A stretch of DNA of 8,311 nt, taken from an uncultured bacterium. Its GTDB lineage: Bacteria; Bacillota; Clostridia; Oscillospirales; Ruminococcaceae. The DNA lies in contig CAJMQZ010000088.1 in assembly GCA_905215595.1 (NCBI GenBank), positions 1 to 8,311 on the forward strand. Direction: 5' to 3'. This document shows, one piece after another, positions 5,842 through 8,311 of this stretch (position 1 is the first letter of the stretch; each line of letters begins with the position of its first letter). Made by a program: the position numbers and the translations under genes. The notes beneath the pieces are model-generated. The model worked only from the letters and a program-made list of their open reading frames with translations. It did not search any database and was not told the origin of the DNA.

Positions 5842-6504
5842 ATGATAAAGACTGTATTATTTGATCTGGACGGCACCCTGCTGAACACCATCGACGACCT
5901 TGCCGATGCCGGGAACTGGGTGTGCGCACAAAACGGCTGGCTCACCTTTACGGTGGCACAGTTCAAGCTGATGGTGGGCAACGGCATCCCCAAGCTGGTG
6001 GAGCGGTTCTCCCCCGCTGACGCCCGCACCCCGGCGCAGCTGGCGGCGACACTGGCGCAGTTCACTGCCCGGTACGATGCCCACAAGGAGGACAAGACCG
6101 CGCCCTACCCCGGCATTCCGGCACTGCTGGACGCACTGAAGGCCGAGGGCATCCAGTGCGCGGTATTCTCCAACAAGGCCGATGCCCTGTGCGGCGGCAT
6201 CATTGCCCACTACTTTGGCACCGGCCGCTTTGCCGCCGTGCGGGGCAACCGCCCGGGCGTACCTACCAAGCCCGACCCCACCGGGCTGTACGCCCTGATG
6301 ACCGAGCTGGGCGCAGACCCCGCCGCCACCCTTTTTGTGGGCGACAGCGACGTGGACATCCTCACCGGGCACAACGCGCAGCTGCCCGCCATGGGTGCGC
6401 TGTGGGGCTTCCGCGGCCGCGCCGAGCTGACCGCCGCCGGTGCGGATGCGCTGGCAGAGGTACCGGAGGACATCCTGCGGTATGTGCAGGAGCAGAATAA
6501 ATAA
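5842..6504 (+). CDS. HAD-family hydrolase, phosphoglycolate phosphatase-like
   Basis: A 220-residue cytoplasmic phosphatase of HAD subfamily IA. All four catalytic motifs are seen: motif I DLDGT with nucleophile D8 and acid D10, motif II S110 in VFSNK, motif III K143 in TKPDP, and motif IV GDSDVD with D168 and D172. The helical cap lies between about 15 and 85. Length and motifs fit phosphoglycolate phosphatase (Gph) or related enzymes that hydrolyse small phosphate esters, but the substrate of HAD enzymes cannot be read from sequence alone, so no symbol is given. ATG 5842 is preferred over ATG 5773: GGAG (5830-5833) is 8 nt upstream, the HAD fold begins at once, and the longer reading would translate through the terminator hairpin. 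The gene stands alone, with terminators on both sides. Confidence 0.88.
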   Translation: MIKTVLFDLDGTLLNTIDDLADAGNWVCAQNGWLTFTVAQFKLMVGNGIPKLVERFSPADARTPAQLAATLAQFTARYDAHKEDKTAPYPGIPALLDALKAEGIQCAVFSNKADALCGGIIAHYFGTGRFAAVRGNRPGVPTKPDPTGLYALMTELGADPAATLFVGDSDVDILTGHNAQLPAMGALWGFRGRAELTAAGADALAEVPEDILRYVQEQNK

Positions 6505-6506
6505 AT

Positions 6507-6544
6507 AAAAACACGGGAAGGTCTGCGGATCTTCCCGTGTTTTT
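6507..6544. terminator. bidirectional terminator between HAD gene and DUF2442 gene
   Basis: A long perfect inverted repeat: AAAAACACGGGAAG (6507-6520) with CTTCCCGTGTTTTT (6531-6544). The stem can extend by three pairs into the loop. T runs follow on both strands, so it serves the HAD gene (+) and the DUF4160-DUF2442 operon (-). Confidence 0.9.
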
Positions 6545-6559
6545 GCGTATTTTTGCGGA

Positions 6560-6859
6560 TCAGGATGCCGATTCCAGCGGGTCTACCACCACAGGGCAGG
6601 TCTCGTACAACTCAATGGGGTCCAAGTCCACACAGCTGCCCGGGTCCCGGTCACCGTTCACATCCCATGCTGCGGTATCGTTCAGGACGGTCAGACGGCT
6701 TTTGAAAAAAGCTTCATCCTGCAAGGGTGCAAAGACCCCGCCCAGTTTAAGCAGCGGTTTTGCGTCATACAGACGCACAGAGCCATCGTTGAAATAGAGG
6801 TACACCGTAAAGTCCTCGCCCGCAACAGCCTGCAAGACCTTGGGGAACAACGTATCCAT
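6560..6859 (-). CDS. DUF2442 family protein, possible antitoxin partner
   Basis: A 99-residue small soluble protein. The order FTVYLYFNDGSVRLYDAKPLL, then GGVFAPLQDEAFF, TAAWDV and DLDPIELYE follows the DUF2442 pattern (short beta-rich protein with a dG..r.yD core and a W..g.Dl.p..LY end). AAGGAGG lies 9 nt before the ATG. It is the second gene of a two-gene unit, 16 nt after the DUF4160 stop. DUF2442 and DUF4160 genes are commonly neighbours and have been proposed as toxin-antitoxin pairs. No activity has been shown for this pair. The acidic C-terminus (VVVDPLESAS) is slightly longer than the conserved core. Confidence 0.8.
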   Translation of the reverse strand: MDTLFPKVLQAVAGEDFTVYLYFNDGSVRLYDAKPLLKLGGVFAPLQDEAFFKSRLTVLNDTAAWDVNGDRDPGSCVDLDPIELYETCPVVVDPLESAS

Positions 6860-6875
6860 AGAGATGCCTCCTTTT

Positions 6876-7136
6876 TTAGATCAGCGGTGCAATGTGATTG
6901 AGCGGTGCAGCAGTTCTGGCCAGTTCCCAGTTCTGCATCAGCTCATCCTTATGCAGCTCACACCATGCAAGGATCAGCTTCAGCTGCCGCCCCGGCAATG
7001 CACCACGGATCACGCAGGAATTCTGAATATCGATCAATGCCTTGAATCCGCCGTATTCGGCGTGAAAATGCGGCGGATTATGGTCACTGTAAAACATTGT
7101 GACCCGTATCCCGCAAAACAAACTGATCTCCGGCAT
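6876..7136 (-). CDS. DUF4160 family protein, possible toxin partner
   Basis: An 86-residue protein with the full DUF4160 signature: MPEIS at the start, then FCGIRVTMFYSDHNPPHFHAEY (D18, H19, P21, P22, H23, H25), LPGRQLKL (47-54), AWCELHKDEL and NW (69-70). The conserved histidines suggest a metal or nucleic-acid function, but none is established. ATG 7136 is chosen over the in-frame ATG 7148. AGGTGG lies 8 nt before 7136, and the upstream ATG almost touches that same site. The family consensus also begins at PEIS. It is first in a two-gene operon with DUF2442, driven by its own promoter. Confidence 0.82.
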   Translation of the reverse strand: MPEISLFCGIRVTMFYSDHNPPHFHAEYGGFKALIDIQNSCVIRGALPGRQLKLILAWCELHKDELMQNWELARTAAPLNHIAPLI

Positions 7137-7160
7137 AACACATCCCACCTTTTCAACGTA

Positions 7161-7189
7161 AGTATATCTTATTTTTTGAAAAAAGTCTA
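7161..7189 (-). promoter_or_regulatory. promoter of the DUF4160-DUF2442 pair
   Basis: On the - strand TAGACT (plus 7184-7189), a 17-bp spacer of A/T runs, and TATACT (plus 7161-7166). The -35 matches 4/6 and the -10 5/6 of consensus. The predicted start is about 20 nt before the DUF4160 start codon, so the leader is very short. Confidence 0.6.
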
Positions 7190-7229
7190 TCCTGTATTAT
7201 GTAGCCAGGCTTCCTATCCGGGACAAAGC

Positions 7230-7264
7230 AAAAACGCCCTTGCGCATTGCGCAAAGGCGTTTTT
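7230..7264 (-). terminator. terminator of the tRNA operon
   Basis: It directly follows the 3' end of tRNA-Glu on the - strand. AAAACGCC-TTTGCGC pairs with GCGCAAGGGCGTTTT around an AAT loop with one internal mismatch (plus 7239/7255), and ends in five T residues. The A/T flanks make it usable in both directions. Confidence 0.85.
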
Positions 7265-7265
7265 A

Positions 7266-7337
7266 TGACCCGTACGGGAATCGAACCCATGTTACAGCCG
7301 TGAAAGGGCCGTGTCTTAACCGCTTGACCAACGGGCC
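7266..7337 (-). tRNA. tRNA-Glu (anticodon UUC)
   Basis: A 72-nt tRNA without encoded CCA. The acceptor GGCCCGT pairs with ACGGGTC (one G-U). The anticodon arm CGGCC-CTTTCAC-GGCTG gives UUC at 34-36, and the T arm is ATGGG-TTCGATT-CCCGT. Discriminator base is A. It is the second tRNA of a two-tRNA operon and abuts the terminator. CCA must be added after transcription, unlike the Met tRNA upstream. Confidence 0.95.
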
Positions 7338-7344
7338 TTAGAAA

Positions 7345-7425
7345 TACAGAGCTTCGCTAAAACCTCCGACTTCCATCGTCCACTACTGCAGACGACCGTC
7401 CCCCTAACCTTAGCGAAACTCTGTA
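7345..7425. repeat. long inverted repeat in the spacer between the two tRNAs
   Basis: TACAGAGCTTCGCTAA (7345-7360) and TTAGCGAAACTCTGTA (7410-7425) are complementary over 16 positions with a single mismatch. They enclose 49 nt in which a smaller TCGTC/GACGA stem can form. The spacer is transcribed with the tRNAs, so the precursor would contain a long hairpin separating Met and Glu tRNAs. It may be a processing or folding insulator, or a small inserted element. No open reading frame is present. Confidence 0.6.
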
Positions 7426-7429
7426 AAAG

Positions 7430-7506
7430 TGGTAGCGGTAACTGGATTTGAACCGGTGACACTTCGGGTATGAACCGAATGCTCTAGCCAACTGAGCTAT
7501 ACCGCC
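7430..7506 (-). tRNA. tRNA-Met (anticodon CAU), CCA encoded
   Basis: A 77-nt tRNA including the encoded CCA (plus 7430-7432). The acceptor GGCGGTA pairs with TACCGCT (terminal G-U). The D arm is AGCTCAGTTGGCTAGAGC and the anticodon arm TTCGG-TTCATAC-CCGAA gives CAU. The paired first acceptor position and general pattern fit elongator Met rather than initiator. A tRNA-Ile(CAU, lysidine) cannot be fully excluded. The T stem ACCGG/CCAGT has a C-A mismatch at its middle pair. It is first in the operon. Confidence 0.92.
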
Positions 7507-7540
7507 ACATATTTAACTTGCACTCGAACGGTGCTTTATT

Positions 7541-7569
7541 ATTATATCCATAGATGCCCCTTTTGTCAA
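7541..7569 (-). promoter_or_regulatory. consensus promoter of the tRNA operon
   Basis: A perfect TTGACA (plus 7564-7569), a 17-bp spacer and a perfect TATAAT (plus 7541-7546) on the - strand. The -35 is preceded by A/T runs (plus about 7572-7620) typical of an UP element. This fits a strong stable-RNA promoter with a start near 7534, about 28 nt before the Met tRNA. Confidence 0.9.
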
Positions 7570-7666
7570 CACATATTTTCAAAAAATTTTGCGGTTTTTT
7601 GAGATTCTTAATTTATTTACATAGGTGCGTTGAAATATAGGTTTTCTTATCGCTTTTGCGGGTAAA

Positions 7667-7848
7667 ACCCCCTCAGTCGCTGTGGGAAGTACCCCCTCAG
7701 TCTGCTCACTACGTTCGCAGCCAGCTCCCCCAAGGGGACGCCTTATGGCACTGCCGCAAAGTTTCCCATGATGCCTAATACTTTAGCAACGAGCCTTAGA
7801 CCTTGGCTCTCCCTTCGGGAGAGCTGGCGCGGGAGCGCCTGAGAGGGT
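7667..7848. repeat. palindromic intergenic repeat element, copy 2
   Basis: It has the same build as the element at 1537-1720: ACCCCCTCAGTC at the left and the complement of ACCCTCTCAGGCG at the right. Inside, GCCAGCTC (7710-7717) pairs with GAGCTGGC (7821-7828), and a GCTCTCCC/GGGAGAGC hairpin lies at 7806-7824. ACCCCCTCAGTC occurs twice (7667-7678 and 7691-7702), so the left end looks duplicated. No gene is visible. Confidence 0.55.
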
Positions 7849-7855
7849 CAGCCGT

Positions 7856-7914
7856 CCCCTTGAGGGCCGACTTCCCCCGGCCGGGGGAAGATGTCGCGTA
7901 GCGACAAAAGGGGG
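7856..7914. repeat. hairpin repeat block shared with 1571-1635, inverted
   Basis: It opens with CCCCTTGAG, then a 20-bp perfect palindrome (7871-7890, core CCCCCGGCCGGGGG), then ATGTC, a GTCGC/GCGAC stem (7893-7905) and AAAAGGGGG. The reverse complement of 1571-1635 has the same parts in the same order. The small stem differs (GTCACC/GGTGAC there) by changes on both sides that keep pairing. Confidence 0.65.
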
Positions 7915-7961
7915 TGTGGCTTGACGCGAAGCGGCAAGACGGAAGGGGTACCCACGCAAAA

Positions 7962-7996
7962 GCACCGCTTTCCTGTGCGGAAAGCGGTGCTTTTTT
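7962..7996. terminator. terminator of serS
   Basis: A perfect 12-bp stem, GCACCGCTTTCC (7962-7973) with GGAAAGCGGTGC (7979-7990), and a 5-nt loop. It is flanked by four A on the left and six T on the right. On the - strand it follows the serS stop by about 45 nt; the T run there is TTTT. It can also work for + strand transcripts. Confidence 0.85.
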
Positions 7997-8036
7997 CAAC
8001 CTTTTTCTGCCCGGTTGTGGAAAACCCGGTGCAGTT

Positions 8037-8311
8037 TTAGTTCTTCTTATTGGTAGGGACCATGACCTTCAGGCCGCCCATGTACGGCTGCAGCACTTCG
8101 GGGATGGTCACGCTGCCGTCGGCCTGCAGATGGTTCTCCAGGAAAGCGATCAGCATACGCGGGGGTGCCACGCAGGTGTTGTTCAGGGTGTGAGCCAGAT
8201 AGGTCTTGCCATCCTTGCCCTTGATGCGGATGTGCAGGCGGCGTGCCTGTGCGTCACCCAGATTGGAGCAGGAGCAGACCTCGAAGTACTTCTGCTGGCG
8301 GGGGCTCCAAG
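8037..8311 (-). CDS. serS: seryl-tRNA synthetase, C-terminal part (cut by window edge)
   Basis: The last 91 residues of a class II aminoacyl-tRNA synthetase that charges tRNA-Ser in the cytoplasm. Seen on the - strand: YFEVCSCSNLGDAQARRL, which matches the ExxSCSNxxxxQxRR segment of the SerRS active site, then motif 3 as HTLNNTCVAPPRMLIAFLEN with its conserved arginine. The C-terminus LQPYMGGLKVMVP ends in TNKKN. The N-terminal coiled-coil arm and motifs 1 and 2 lie outside the window. The stop (TAA, plus 8037-8039) is followed by a strong terminator. This part appears intact. Confidence 0.95.
   Translation of the reverse strand, partial: WSPRQQKYFEVCSCSNLGDAQARRLHIRIKGKDGKTYLAHTLNNTCVAPPRMLIAFLENHLQADGSVTIPEVLQPYMGGLKVMVPTNKKN

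Noticed and set aside
7667..7930. CRISPR array
   Set aside because: The repeats are palindromic, of unequal spacing and in opposite orientations, with no regular spacers or cas genes.
7783..7999. Small - strand open frames of 60-67 codons
   Set aside because: They fall inside the palindromic repeats and the serS terminator.

Overview
The window looks like chromosomal DNA of a GC-rich, low-oxygen-gut type Firmicute, most likely Faecalibacterium or a close relative in the Ruminococcaceae/Oscillospiraceae. This is inferred from the GC-rich coding sequence with AT-rich promoters, strong AGGAGG-type ribosome binding sites, a clostridial-type seryl-tRNA synthetase, and the short palindrome-rich intergenic repeats. 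No phage, integrase, transposase or CRISPR array is visible.

Layout, left to right. Positions 1-249 hold a divergent promoter with a hairpin-rich leader running left off the window, and the promoter of a CLC-family antiporter (250-1527, +). That protein carries residues typical of the fluoride-exporting CLC(F) branch rather than of chloride transporters. Positions 1528-1811 hold a palindromic repeat element and a shared bidirectional terminator. uppP (1812-2642, -) encodes undecaprenyl-diphosphatase and appears to start at a non-canonical ACG codon. A divergent promoter region with an inverted repeat (2643-2858) separates it from a four-gene + strand operon: two RCK/TrkA-type nucleotide-binding regulators (2859-3272 and 3316-3984), then two membrane-anchored bacterial PH-domain (DUF304, YdbS/YdbT-like) proteins (3981-4412 and 4409-5764). 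The last three genes are linked by ATGA stop/start overlaps. A terminator follows, preceded by a promoter that fires directly into it, and then a HAD-family phosphatase of the phosphoglycolate phosphatase type (5842-6504, +).

The right half is mostly on the - strand. A DUF4160-DUF2442 gene pair (7136-6560), a candidate toxin-antitoxin module, is read from its own promoter. Upstream of it is a two-tRNA operon, Met(CAU) then Glu(UUC), with a consensus TTGACA-17-TATAAT promoter, an unusual hairpin-flanked spacer between the tRNAs and a strong terminator. A 530-bp gene-free stretch (7507-8036) contains the tRNA promoter, a second cluster of the palindromic repeats and the terminator of serS. The 3' end of serS enters from the right edge.

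How the genes fit together: most are housekeeping or envelope/ion-homeostasis functions (anion export, cell-wall lipid carrier recycling, potassium-transport gating subunits, membrane PH-domain proteins). The least explained parts are the RCK-PH operon without any channel gene, the DUF4160/DUF2442 pair, the repeat family with compensatory stem changes, and the structured spacer inside the tRNA operon.
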